Shown here in pieces: positions 46,430 through 55,945 of a stretch of DNA of 64,000 bases; the stretch's first letter is position 1, and every line of letters begins with the position of its first letter. Below the pieces are notes generated by a model. The model did not search any database. It was not told where the DNA came from and saw only the letters and a program-made list of their open reading frames with translations. The stretch spans positions 1-64,000 of the forward strand of contig JAJYFL010000008.1 in the NCBI GenBank assembly GCA_021790935.1, written 5' to 3'. Source of the DNA: a bacterium. GTDB lineage: Bacteria > Vulcanimicrobiota > Vulcanimicrobiia > Vulcanimicrobiales > Vulcanimicrobiaceae. A program made the translations under genes and the position numbers.

Positions 46430-47967
46430 AGCGGCCGCCACTTGGGGTTCATTGCCGCTGCGGACTCGGGCCCTTGGCTTCCGGCGGCGTAGTTGGGAAA
46501 GTTGCGGTCGCGGATCGAGAGCCAGACGTCGAGGACCGGCATGACGATCTCCCACGCTCTCTGCACGGCGTCCCAGCGCGTGAAGAGCGTGGCGTCGCCG
46601 CGGATGGCGTCGCCGATCAGGCGCTCGTACGCCGGCGCCGACTGCACGCCGAAACCGGTTCCGTAGTTGAAATCCATCGTGACGCTGCGAATGTGATTCT
46701 TCGGGCCGGGGACCTTGGCGTTGAAACGCATCGAGATGCCCTCTTCGGGCTGAATCTTGATGACGAGGACGTTCTGCTCGATCGTGTCGCTCTTCTCGCC
46801 GAAGAGGCGGTGCGGGATCTGGTTGAACGTGATCGCGACCTCGGAGACCTTGCGAGCCAGCCGCTTGCCACTGCGCAGGTAAAATGGAACGCCGGCCCAG
46901 CGCCAGTTGTTTACGTGCAGGCGCAGGGCCGCAAAGGTCTCGGTATTGGAGTCCGGGGCGACGTCGGTCTCGCTGCGATAGGCGGCGACCGGCTCTCCCT
47001 CGACCGAACCTGTCCCGTACTGCCCACGCGCGCTCATCTGGAAGACGCCCTCCGGTTGCGGAGGTTCGATGGCGGAGAATACCTTGAACTTCTCGTTGCG
47101 GATCGCATCGGCGTCTGAAGAGGCCGGCGGTTCCATCGCAACCAAGGCGAAGAGGTTCATCACGTGGTTCTGAATCATGTCGCGCAGCGCGCCGGCGTTG
47201 TCGTAGTAGCCGCCGCGCTGTTCGACGCCGAGCGTTTCGGCCGCGGTGATCTGCACGGATTCGACGTAGTTTCGGTTCCATATCGGCTCGAAGATTCCGT
47301 TTGCGAAGCGCAGCGCCATTATGTCTTGTACGGGTTCCTTCCCCAGATAGTGGTCGATGCGGTAGACGTGGCCTTCGTCAAACACTTTTTCGACTTCGGC
47401 TTGGAGGGCGCGCGCGGAATCCAGATCCGTGCCGAACGGCTTCTCGACGATGACGCGCGTCCAGCCCGCAGGGTTGTTGCGCGGGTCGAGTCCGGCACGT
47501 TTGATCTGGGCGACGATCTTCGGAAAGACTGAGGGCGGCGTCGCCAAATAGAAGACCCGGTTCCCGGCGGTGCCGATCTTTTTGTCGTTCGATTCGAGCA
47601 GCGCTTTGAGCTGCTTGAAATGTGACGTATCGTCGAAGTCCGCCGTGATGTAGCCGATGCGCGCGACCAAATCGCTCCAGAGCGATTCTTTGGCCGGACC
47701 CGAGCGCGAGAACTCGTCGACGGACTGCTTGCAGTACTCTCGGAAGGAATCGTCCGAAAACGGCGTGCGCGCAAAGCCGATCAGTCCGAAATTCGTCGGC
47801 AGGATGTCGTCGAGCCGCAGGTTGTAGATGGCCGGCATCAGCATGCGCTTGAAGAGATCGCCGCTGGCGCCGAAGAATACGACGTTGCACGGATCGGCGA
47901 TGCGCCCGCTGTCGATGCCCGCGCGCAACGGGTTCGCGGGCGTTGGCGTAACGTGGGCTATCGCCAC
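46426..47967 (-). CDS. zwf: Glucose-6-phosphate 1-dehydrogenase
   Basis: 513 residues from a GTG. The N-terminal nucleotide loop FFGASGDLFKRMLMPA, the RIDHYLGKEPVQDIM active-site segment with its catalytic His, and the C-terminal alpha/beta domain with NKxxY-like strands are seen. It produces NADPH and 6-phosphogluconolactone. One base overlaps the gnd stop codon. Confidence 0.96.
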   Translation of the reverse strand: MAIAHVTPTPANPLRAGIDSGRIADPCNVVFFGASGDLFKRMLMPAIYNLRLDDILPTNFGLIGFARTPFSDDSFREYCKQSVDEFSRSGPAKESLWSDLVARIGYITADFDDTSHFKQLKALLESNDKKIGTAGNRVFYLATPPSVFPKIVAQIKRAGLDPRNNPAGWTRVIVEKPFGTDLDSARALQAEVEKVFDEGHVYRIDHYLGKEPVQDIMALRFANGIFEPIWNRNYVESVQITAAETLGVEQRGGYYDNAGALRDMIQNHVMNLFALVAMEPPASSDADAIRNEKFKVFSAIEPPQPEGVFQMSARGQYGTGSVEGEPVAAYRSETDVAPDSNTETFAALRLHVNNWRWAGVPFYLRSGKRLARKVSEVAITFNQIPHRLFGEKSDTIEQNVLVIKIQPEEGISMRFNAKVPGPKNHIRSVTMDFNYGTGFGVQSAPAYERLIGDAIRGDATLFTRWDAVQRAWEIVMPVLDVWLSIRDRNFPNYAAGSQGPESAAAMNPKWRPL

Positions 47968-48869
47968 TATCGTTCCGCCTTAACCGCGTGTCCGCCGAAC
48001 TGATTGCGTAGCGCGGCTATCACTTTCGCGCTGAACGACTCGTCTTGCCGCGAGGCAAAGCGCGCAAGTAGTGCGAGCGTGATGACCGGTGCCGGCACGT
48101 CCTCGTCGATCGCGGCTTGCACCGTCCAACGCCCTTCGCCGGTGTCGTCGACGTAGCCGCGAATATCGGCGAGCTTGGGGTCGCCGGCGAAGGCAAGTAC
48201 GGCAAGTTCGAGCAACCACGAGCGTACGACGCTCCCGTGACCCCAGATCTCTGCGAGTTGCTTCAAATCAAACGCAAACGGCGACTTCTCGAGAATTTCG
48301 AAGCCCTCGCCGTAGGCCTGCAGCATCCCGTATTCGATGCCGTTGTGCACCATCTTCGAGAAGTGGCCCGCTCCGGCGCGCCCGACGTGAGCGTAACCGC
48401 CCGGCGGTGCGAGAGCGGTGAAGATCGGCTCGCATATCTTGACCGCGTCGTCGTCGCCGCCGACCATCAAGCAGTAGCCCTCTTTCAGTCCCCAGACTCC
48501 GCCGCTGGTCCCGGCGTCCACCAGGGAGACGCCTTTGGCCTTGCAGCGATCGTAGGCGGCCAGTCCGTCCTTATAGTTCGAATTGCCGCCGTCGACGATG
48601 ACGTCGCCGCGCTGAAGCGACCGGAGCAGCTCGTCGATGGTGTCGCCGGTGGCCGCACCCGAAGGAACCATAACCCATACGACGCGCGGCGTGCTGCCGA
48701 GCTTTGCGGCGAGATCCGCGAGCGAGCCGGCGGCCGTCGCCCCGCCGCCGGCGGCGCTCTTGACGGCATCGGGGCTGCGATCGTATGCGACGACCTGGTG
48801 CCCGTGCTGCAAGAGGCGCGTCGTCATATTTGCGCCCATCTTGCCGAGCCCAACCATTCCTATCTGCAT
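47967..48869 (-). CDS. gnd: 6-phosphogluconate dehydrogenase, decarboxylating
   Basis: 300 residues, the short type of 6PGDH, about 170 residues shorter than the classical 470-residue form. NADP loop GLGKMGANM, MVPSG, DGGNSNYKDG and the substrate-binding GTSGGVWG and MVHNGIEYGM segments are readable. It oxidises 6-phosphogluconate to ribulose-5-phosphate and CO2. It lies between the tal::pgi fusion and zwf. Confidence 0.95.
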   Translation of the reverse strand: MQIGMVGLGKMGANMTTRLLQHGHQVVAYDRSPDAVKSAAGGGATAAGSLADLAAKLGSTPRVVWVMVPSGAATGDTIDELLRSLQRGDVIVDGGNSNYKDGLAAYDRCKAKGVSLVDAGTSGGVWGLKEGYCLMVGGDDDAVKICEPIFTALAPPGGYAHVGRAGAGHFSKMVHNGIEYGMLQAYGEGFEILEKSPFAFDLKQLAEIWGHGSVVRSWLLELAVLAFAGDPKLADIRGYVDDTGEGRWTVQAAIDEDVPAPVITLALLARFASRQDESFSAKVIAALRNQFGGHAVKAER

Positions 48870-48878
48870 GTCGTTCCC

Positions 48879-51719
48879 TTACGTTTTTGCGGTGATGCCG
48901 TCGTCGACGGCTAGGAGCAGCGCGCGCAGGGCGGTTTCGAGGTCGCCCTTGAGATGGACGCGGATGCCGCGCCGATCGCGTTTATCGAGGGACTGGAGAT
49001 CGCCGAGCGCTTGAGCCGCGATGAGCGTGCGGAAGCCGACGTGCATCCCCGGAATCTGCAGATCGAAGGGCTCGTCGGCGGTAATCTGCAGGAAGACGCC
49101 GGTATTCGGGCCTCCCTTGTGTTCCTGTCCGGTCGAATGAAGGAAGCGCGGACCGAAGCCAACGGTGGTCGCGATCTTGAAGGCGTCGCGGATCTTGGTC
49201 CGCACCTCTTGCAGCAACGCTGCGTGCGAATCGTTACGCGCGAGGTACGCGCAGAACGCGACGTAGTCGTGAGGGCGGATCTGCGCCAGCAGTTGCGTGA
49301 AGGCGCGGTCGGGCGTCGCGGCGGCGAGATGGCGGCTCCCCGCGAGGAACGTGATGTCGAACGCCTTACCGGCCACGTCGACGGGCGCGTCGTCGAAACG
49401 ACCGTTCTCGGCGTACTGCTTGAGCAGCGCCTTGGTGTTGTCTTTGGATTCTTGTACGTTGGGTTGATCGAACGCGTCGATCCGGAGCAGCGAGCCTGCC
49501 GCCGCCGTTGCGATCTCCCAAAGGTAGAACTGCTCGCCGACGTCGTAGGCGTCGTTCATCGCGAGGCGCACGACCGGATGGCCGGCGCGTTCGAGCGCCT
49601 GGAGTTTCGAAGCGGTATCCGGTACCGGGTTCGGGAGATTCGCCCCGACGTAGACGAAGACACGGTCGTCGCCGTACGCCGCGGGATCGCCGAGCGGCTC
49701 CCCCTCAACCGGCAGAATGCCTTTGCCGGACTTCCCGGTCGACTCCGCGACGAGCTGCTCGGCCCATGCGCCGAAGGCGCGTACCGCCGGATGCGTAACG
49801 AGCGTGAGCTTATCCCGCCCGGCAGCGGCGAGCGCGCCCAGCGCGGCACCGAAGCGCACGCCTGGCGCGCTCGCCGACGCCACGGTCTTATCGTTAGCGT
49901 GCATGGCGCCCAACCCGCGGTCCAGCAGAAGGTTGACGTCGTATCCCGCAAGCGCTGCGGGAACGATGCCGAAGAAGGAGAGTGCCGAATAGCGTCCCCC
50001 GATATTGGGGTCGTTCAGGAAGCACGCGCGGAAACGCTGCGACTTTGCCTCGGCTTCGAGCGGGGTTCCAGGATCGGTGATCGCGACGAAATGCGATCCG
50101 GCGCGTTCGACGCCGATCGCGCGCGTGACTTTTTCGTGGAAGTAGCGATAGAACGCATCGGGTTCGGTCGTCGTGCCGCTCTTGCTGGCAACGACGAACA
50201 GGGCGTTCGGCAGGTCGATGGCATCTTCGAGCGCGCGGATCTGTGACGTATCGGTTGAATCGAGCACGTGCAAGGTCGGGAATCCGGAGGTCGCGCCGAA
50301 AGTCTCGCGCATGATGTCGGGCGCGAGCGAGCTGCCCCCCATGCCGAGTACGACGACGTGCGAAAACTCCGCCGCGGCTAGCTTCGCAAAGGCCTGGATT
50401 CCCGGCACCGCTTCGAGCAGGTGCTGTGGAATGTCGAGCCATCCGAGCGCGCGCCTGACGATTGCGGCGTGCTGCGGATCGGCCGACCATAGGCTCGCGT
50501 CCTTGGCCCATAATCGCTTGAGGAAATCGTCTTTCGCGAGCGAGTCGAGCGCGCCGCGAAACGGGCCGGTATCGGTCGGGAACGAAAAGGCGACCCGCTC
50601 TGCTCCCGAAGCCAGCTGTTTCTGCTTGTAGACGATAGCACCGAGCAATGCCGCGTACGAGTCGCAGAACGAGCTCACGCCGTCTACTTGCAGCTGATGG
50701 GTGACGTCGAAGAAGGAGATCTGCGCGGCCTGCAACTCCTTCATCGTCGCGCGCGCTCCTTCGACTCCCTGCAATATGGCATCCGGTACGATCTTGCCGT
50801 GATCCAAGAGGGCGTCGAACGTCTGGGGCGGCATCGTGTTGACGGTATCGCGACCGACAACCGGTTCGACGTACATCAGATCCGGGTAGTGCGGGTTCTT
50901 CGTCGAGGTCGATGCCCAGAGGGGCCGCTGCACGGATGCGCCGGCGGCTTTGAGCTTAGCGAACGGCTCGCCTTCGAAGATATCGAGAAATTTCTGATAG
51001 GTCAGTTGCAGGTTGGCCGTACCGGCTCGGCCGAGCAGGCGTTCCAGAGGTTTTTCGCCCTTGTCGATGCGGGATTGCAGCATGCCGTCCACCAGCGTAT
51101 CGATACGGCTGACGAATACGCTGTTGACGGAACGAACGCGCTCGACCGGCAAGCCCTTTTCCAGTCGTCGCTCCAAACCGCGGACGAAGGCGCGCGCGGT
51201 CTTTTCGTACATCTCGACGGCAAAGATGAGCGTGACGTTGATGTTGATGCCTTCGAAGGTGCAGGCTTCGATTGCGGGCACGCCCTCGGTGGTTCCGGGA
51301 ATCTTGATCATTACGTTCGGGCGGCCGACGCGCTTCCATAGAGCCTTGGCCATCTCGATCGTGCCTTCGGTATCGTGGGCGAGCAGCGGCGACACCTCCA
51401 GGCTAACGAATCCGTCGTTTGCGCCGGACCTCTCGTAGACCGGGAGAAAGAGATCGCAAGCGCTCTGGATATCGGTAACGGCCAGGTCCCAAAAGATGGC
51501 GCCTGCATCGTGCTGCGTCCCCATGAGCGATTTCAGCTGCTCGTCGTAATCATCTCCCGTTCCGATGGCCTTTTCGAAGATCGTCGGGTTGGAGGTCATG
51601 CCGCGCAGGCCCTTATCGATCGAGCGCTGCAGTTCGCCCGACGCGAACATGCTGCGGCGCAGGTTATCGAGCCAGACGCTCTGACCGGCATCGAGGAGTT
51701 GTTGGAGCTGATTTCCCAT
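48879..51719 (-). CDS. Bifunctional transaldolase / glucose-6-phosphate isomerase
   Basis: 946 residues from the ATG at 51719 with AGGAG upstream. The N-terminal ~370 residues are transaldolase (Schiff-base Lys139 in NVMIKIPGT, TSNPTIFEK, FDxL-like helices). From about residue 395 the protein is a glucose-6-phosphate isomerase (FSHVVVLGMGGSSLAPD, SKSGTTTEPD, SGHFVxx-like and GGRYSALSFFG). The fusion joins two enzymes that recycle sugar phosphates back to glucose-6-phosphate for zwf. Such tal-pgi fusions are known in some bacteria and are read here as a continuous frame. Confidence 0.95.
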   Translation of the reverse strand: MGNQLQQLLDAGQSVWLDNLRRSMFASGELQRSIDKGLRGMTSNPTIFEKAIGTGDDYDEQLKSLMGTQHDAGAIFWDLAVTDIQSACDLFLPVYERSGANDGFVSLEVSPLLAHDTEGTIEMAKALWKRVGRPNVMIKIPGTTEGVPAIEACTFEGININVTLIFAVEMYEKTARAFVRGLERRLEKGLPVERVRSVNSVFVSRIDTLVDGMLQSRIDKGEKPLERLLGRAGTANLQLTYQKFLDIFEGEPFAKLKAAGASVQRPLWASTSTKNPHYPDLMYVEPVVGRDTVNTMPPQTFDALLDHGKIVPDAILQGVEGARATMKELQAAQISFFDVTHQLQVDGVSSFCDSYAALLGAIVYKQKQLASGAERVAFSFPTDTGPFRGALDSLAKDDFLKRLWAKDASLWSADPQHAAIVRRALGWLDIPQHLLEAVPGIQAFAKLAAAEFSHVVVLGMGGSSLAPDIMRETFGATSGFPTLHVLDSTDTSQIRALEDAIDLPNALFVVASKSGTTTEPDAFYRYFHEKVTRAIGVERAGSHFVAITDPGTPLEAEAKSQRFRACFLNDPNIGGRYSALSFFGIVPAALAGYDVNLLLDRGLGAMHANDKTVASASAPGVRFGAALGALAAAGRDKLTLVTHPAVRAFGAWAEQLVAESTGKSGKGILPVEGEPLGDPAAYGDDRVFVYVGANLPNPVPDTASKLQALERAGHPVVRLAMNDAYDVGEQFYLWEIATAAAGSLLRIDAFDQPNVQESKDNTKALLKQYAENGRFDDAPVDVAGKAFDITFLAGSRHLAAATPDRAFTQLLAQIRPHDYVAFCAYLARNDSHAALLQEVRTKIRDAFKIATTVGFGPRFLHSTGQEHKGGPNTGVFLQITADEPFDLQIPGMHVGFRTLIAAQALGDLQSLDKRDRRGIRVHLKGDLETALRALLLAVDDGITAKT

Positions 51720-51732
51720 GGGTGTTCTTCTC

Positions 51733-53736
51733 CTAGCGAGCAATCGTAGCGAAGTGTCGTTCGGCGACCGACGCGATATGCTCGGGCGTGAAGCCGAACG
51801 CGTTCGCGATCGCCGAAGCGGGAGCCGAGGTTCCGAAGCGGTCGATACCGTAAGCGCAGCCTTCAGCGCCGACCCAGCGTTCCCAGCCGAACGTGGCGGC
51901 GGCTTCGATCGAGATGCGCGCCTTCACGTTGGGCGGTAGGACGGCGTCGCGGTACGACTGCGGCGCTGCGGCGAAGAGTTCCCAACACGGCATCGATACG
52001 ACGCGGGTCTTCATCGCGCGCGCCTCCAGAAGCGCCGCCGCCCGTAAGGCGAGCGAGACCTCGGAGCCGGTCGCTATGAGCACGAGGTCGGGTGTGCCAT
52101 CGCTATCGGCCAGGACGTAGGCACCGCGGGCGACGTCGGCGCGCCGCTCCCCGAGAAACGGCAGCTTCTGCCGCGAGAGCACGAGAAGCCACGGCGTATC
52201 TCCGGGCATCACGGCGAGCTTCCACGCTTCGAGCGTTTCGAGCGAGTCCGCCGGACGCACGACGTTGCAGTTGGGCAGCGCGCGGAATGCAGCAAGTTGT
52301 TCGATCGGCTGATGCGTCGGCCCGTCCTCACCGAGGAAGACGCTATCGTGCGTGAAGACGTAGATCGCGTGAACGCCCGTCAGCGACGCCAGCCGCATGG
52401 CGGGCTTCATGTAATCGCTAAAGTTGAAGAACGTTGCGGCGAAGGGCAGCAGGCCCTCGTGCATCGCGAGTCCTGTCGTGATCGCGCCCATGGCGTGCTC
52501 GCGAACGCCGTAATGCACGTTGCGTCCGGCGTAGTGCGTGGGCTGGAAGTCGCCCATATTTTTGAGGTAGGTCTTCGTCGAAGGATCGAGATCCGCGGAT
52601 CCGCCGACGAGTTCGGGAAGTGCGGCGGCGATCGCATTCATGACGATGCCGCCGGCTTCGCGCGTGGCGATGTTGTCGCCGTTCTCTTTGGTGAATGTAG
52701 GCCACGGCACGGCGTCGGGAAGACGCTTGGCGAGGATGCGCTCCAACTGCGCGGCCGGCTCGGCGTTCGCGTCCTTCCAAGCGGCGTAGGTCTGCTGCCA
52801 GCGGCTCTGCAAGCCGGCTCCCCGTTCGCCCACGCTGCGGTAGAACGCCAGCACTTCGTCGGGAACGTAGAAGTCGGGCTCGAGTGGCCAGCCGAGTTTT
52901 GCTTTCGTGGCTCTAACGCCTTCGGGGCCGAGCGGCTCGCCATGCGCTTTAAACGAGTCCTGCTCGGGCGATCCGTACCCGATGTGCGTGCGAATCGCAA
53001 CGAGCGACGGCCGATCGGTGACGTTCTTGGCCTCCCGGATCGCGGCGTCGATCGCGTCGACGCCGTTGCCCTGATCGGCGTCGACGTAGACCGTATGCCA
53101 GCGCTGTGCGGCGAAGCGCTCGAGAACGCTTTCGGTAAAGGTCACGCCGGTGGGCGCCGCAAGCGAGATCTTGTTGTCGTCGTATAGCGCGATGAGTTTT
53201 CCCAAGCCGAGGTGGCCGGCAAGCGATGCGGCTTCGGCCGAGAGGCCTTCCATCAGATCGCCGTCGCCGCACAAGCAGTAGGTGTAATGGTCTACGATCG
53301 CGAGACCCGCGCGATTGTAGGTTGCGGCGAGATGCGCCTGCGCCATCGCCAAGCCGACGGCGTTCGCAAAGCCTTGCCCGAGCGGCCCCGTTGTGACTTC
53401 GACTCCGGGCGTGTGGCGCGCTTCGGGGTGCCCCGGCGTCTTGCTTTCGAACTGCCGGAAGCGCTCGATATCCTGCAGCGTTAACGCGTAGCCGGTGAGA
53501 TAGAGCAAGGAGTAGAGCAGCATCGATCCGTGCCCGGCGCTCAGGACGAAGCGGTCCCGGTCGAACCATCCGGGATCCTTCGGATTGAAACGCAGATGGC
53601 GCGTCCAGAGCGTGTAGGCGGCCGCCGCGGCGCCGAGCGGCATCCCGGGATGTCCGGAGTTTGCCCGCTGCACCGCATCGACGGACAGGAAGCGGATCGC
53701 GTCGATTCGACGTTCGTCTTCGCGTGTGTTGGGCAC
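51733..53736 (-). CDS. tkt: Transketolase
   Basis: 667 residues from a GTG with AGGAG upstream. The opening [27 protein letters not shown], the thiamine-diphosphate motif GDGDLMEG followed by the [14 protein letters not shown] and [11 protein letters not shown] segments identify transketolase. It moves two-carbon units in the non-oxidative branch. First gene of the minus-strand pentose-phosphate operon, with a direct repeat in the 190-bp upstream region. Confidence 0.96.
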   Translation of the reverse strand: MPNTREDERRIDAIRFLSVDAVQRANSGHPGMPLGAAAAAYTLWTRHLRFNPKDPGWFDRDRFVLSAGHGSMLLYSLLYLTGYALTLQDIERFRQFESKTPGHPEARHTPGVEVTTGPLGQGFANAVGLAMAQAHLAATYNRAGLAIVDHYTYCLCGDGDLMEGLSAEAASLAGHLGLGKLIALYDDNKISLAAPTGVTFTESVLERFAAQRWHTVYVDADQGNGVDAIDAAIREAKNVTDRPSLVAIRTHIGYGSPEQDSFKAHGEPLGPEGVRATKAKLGWPLEPDFYVPDEVLAFYRSVGERGAGLQSRWQQTYAAWKDANAEPAAQLERILAKRLPDAVPWPTFTKENGDNIATREAGGIVMNAIAAALPELVGGSADLDPSTKTYLKNMGDFQPTHYAGRNVHYGVREHAMGAITTGLAMHEGLLPFAATFFNFSDYMKPAMRLASLTGVHAIYVFTHDSVFLGEDGPTHQPIEQLAAFRALPNCNVVRPADSLETLEAWKLAVMPGDTPWLLVLSRQKLPFLGERRADVARGAYVLADSDGTPDLVLIATGSEVSLALRAAALLEARAMKTRVVSMPCWELFAAAPQSYRDAVLPPNVKARISIEAAATFGWERWVGAEGCAYGIDRFGTSAPASAIANAFGFTPEHIASVAERHFATIAR

Positions 53737-53812
53737 GGGTTCTCCTTAAGTAAGGAACGAGTCGGTTCTTGCTCGGGGGTGAGGGAGGGGGTAGTTCTCC
53801 ACGACCCTACGA

Positions 53813-53837
53813 TCTCTTACCCACGTTCTCTTACCCA
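53813..53837. promoter_or_regulatory. 14-bp-period direct repeat upstream of tkt
   Basis: On the minus strand TGGGTAAGAGA occurs twice with a 14-bp period (TGGGTAAGAGAACG then TGGGTAAGAGATCG). It lies 77-101 bp upstream of the tkt GTG, in the region shared with the divergent dapD gene. Tandem repeats of this kind are typical activator or repressor sites; the factor is unknown. Confidence 0.5.
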
Positions 53838-53925
53838 GCAATGCACCGCCCGTTACGCAGGCTTCCGGTCCGCCGCGGCGCCGCTGCGGAGGGGCGCAGG
53901 TTCTCCTCACGTAAGCGTGCGCTGC

Positions 53926-54732
53926 ATGGACGTTCGAAGGCTACGGCTTGAAATCGAGGCGCTGGCGGCGGATGCGAGCGATTTGAAGGGTTCGGCCGGC
54001 CGCGCGGTCGACGAGGTGGTGGCGGCGCTGGACGAAGGGAGACTGCGCGTCTGCGAGCCGTACGACGGCGGCTGGGTTACCCACGCGTGGATCAAACAGG
54101 CGATCCTGCTGTACTTCCGGCGGCGCGACGTCGTGTGGATGGGGGGTGCGTACGACAAGATTCCGCTCAAGACGAATTACGATGCGCTCGGCGTGCGCTG
54201 CGTGCCGCCGGGGGCCGCACGCTATGGGAGTTTCTTGGGGCGAGGCGCGATTCTCATGCCGGGATACGTCAATATCGGTGCCTACGTCGGCGAGGGCACG
54301 ATGATCGATACGTGGGCCACGGTGGGCTCGTGCGCGCAGATCGGCAAGAACGTGCATCTTTCCGGCGGCGTCGGTATCGGCGGCGTGCTCGAACCGCCCC
54401 AGGCGCAGCCGGTCATCGTCGAAGACGGCGCGTTCGTCGGTTCGCGCTGCATCGTGGTCGAAGGCGTGCGCGTCGAAAGCGAAGCGGTACTCGGCGCCGG
54501 CGTCGTGCTGACGGCGAGCACGCCGATCGTCGACGTCCGCGCAAGCGAACCGGTTACCACGAGGGGCCGCATTCCCGCTCGGGCGGTCGTCATTCCAGGC
54601 AGCCTCCCGAAAGCGTTCCCGGCCGGAACCTACGACGTACCGTGTGCGCTCGTCATCGGTACGCGAAGCGCGTCGACCGATACGAAGACGTCACTCAACG
54701 CGGCCTTGCGCGAGTACGAGGTAGCGGTTTGA
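53926..54732 (+). CDS. dapD: 2,3,4,5-tetrahydropyridine-2,6-dicarboxylate N-succinyltransferase
   Basis: 268 residues. The left-handed beta-helix hexapeptide pattern and the DapD-specific GTMIDTWATVGSCAQIG, followed by NVHLSGGVGIGGVLEP, are clear. It succinylates tetrahydrodipicolinate in the succinylase route to meso-diaminopimelate and lysine. A plausible aminotransferase of the next step follows 2 bp later. Confidence 0.94.
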   Translation: MDVRRLRLEIEALAADASDLKGSAGRAVDEVVAALDEGRLRVCEPYDGGWVTHAWIKQAILLYFRRRDVVWMGGAYDKIPLKTNYDALGVRCVPPGAARYGSFLGRGAILMPGYVNIGAYVGEGTMIDTWATVGSCAQIGKNVHLSGGVGIGGVLEPPQAQPVIVEDGAFVGSRCIVVEGVRVESEAVLGAGVVLTASTPIVDVRASEPVTTRGRIPARAVVIPGSLPKAFPAGTYDVPCALVIGTRSASTDTKTSLNAALREYEVAV

Positions 54733-54734
54733 CG

Positions 54735-55883
54735 ATGAATCCCCGCGTCGCACGGATCGGGGGCTCGTTGATCCGCGAGATCGCCGCCAAGCGAAGACCC
54801 GGCTCCATCGACTTGGGCCTAGGGGAGCCGTCGCTGCGGCCCAATCCGGCGCATCTCGAAGCGGCCATGCGTTACGTCGCCGAACGGGGGATCCGTTATA
54901 CGGTCAACGCGGGCGATCCGCAACTGCGCGCGCGCATCGCGGGGCACTACGGGTATCCGTGGCTCGGCGCGGCCGAGAACGTTTGCGTCACGACGGGTTC
55001 GCAAGAAGCGACGTACGTCGTCATCAAGACGCTGCTCGATCCCGGGAAGGACGAGTTGCTCGTCGTCGAACCGGCGTTCCCGTCGTACGCGAAGATGGCG
55101 GCACTCGAGGGAGTCGCGGTGCAAAGCGTGGCGATGCGTGAATCTGACGGCTTCGCGTACGATCCGGAACGCATTCTCGACGCCGTCGGCGAGCGAACGC
55201 GCGCCGTTGTCGTTTGTTCGCCGTGCAACCCGACCGCGCGCGTCATCTCGCGCGAGGCCGTCGCGCGCCTCGCGGAGGGTCTCTTGCGGCGAGGCGGGGA
55301 GCCCGTGTGGGTGATTCACGACGAGGTCTACCGCGAGCAGACGTACCTCGAAGACGCCGGTTACTTCGCCGCAGTCTATCCGCATACGATCGTTACCAAC
55401 TCGGTGAGCAAGAGCAACGCGCTCACCGGCCTGCGGCTTGGGTGGGCGATGACGCCGGCGGAACTCGCGCCCTCGATCGTCAAGGTGCACGCGTGGGTGA
55501 CGTCCTGCGCCGACACGTTCGCACAGCAAGTCGCGCTGCACATCTTCGAAGAGCCGGGCGCTTTGCGCGAGCACGCGGAGTGGTACGGTCTACAACGGAG
55601 CGCCGTCGTCGATGCCTTGCGCGAAAGCGGGTTGCAATTCATCGCACCCGAGGGTAGTTTCTACGCCTGCGTGCGTCTTCCCGAAGGCGTAAGCTCGCTG
55701 CAGGCTGCGCACGCGCTCGCCGACGAGCGAGAGGTGATCGCGATACCCGGCATCGCGTTCGGCGCGTCGTTCGATGCTTGGCTGCGCTTGAGTTGGGTCG
55801 CGCCGGTCGAACGCGTGCGCGAAGGCATCGCGCGCATCGCCGACTACTGCGGCGCCGCGCCCCACGCAACACGCTCGAGCTAA
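54735..55883 (+). CDS. dapC: Aminotransferase class I/II, probable succinyl-diaminopimelate aminotransferase
   Basis: 382 residues. Fold-type I PLP enzyme with GLGEPSLRPN near the N-terminus, the Asp-Glu-x-Tyr pocket (IHDEVYREQ), the PLP lysine in SVSKSNALTGLRLGW and a C-terminal Arg in WLRLSW. The 2-bp distance to dapD makes DapC the best guess. An unrelated aspartate/aromatic aminotransferase cannot be excluded from the sequence alone. Confidence 0.82.
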   Translation: MNPRVARIGGSLIREIAAKRRPGSIDLGLGEPSLRPNPAHLEAAMRYVAERGIRYTVNAGDPQLRARIAGHYGYPWLGAAENVCVTTGSQEATYVVIKTLLDPGKDELLVVEPAFPSYAKMAALEGVAVQSVAMRESDGFAYDPERILDAVGERTRAVVVCSPCNPTARVISREAVARLAEGLLRRGGEPVWVIHDEVYREQTYLEDAGYFAAVYPHTIVTNSVSKSNALTGLRLGWAMTPAELAPSIVKVHAWVTSCADTFAQQVALHIFEEPGALREHAEWYGLQRSAVVDALRESGLQFIAPEGSFYACVRLPEGVSSLQAAHALADEREVIAIPGIAFGASFDAWLRLSWVAPVERVREGIARIADYCGAAPHATRSS

Positions 55884-55945
55884 TCGAGACGGATCTCGCG
55901 GAGCAACCATGTACCGGGTGCCGCTGCGGCGAATCACCGGGGTTC

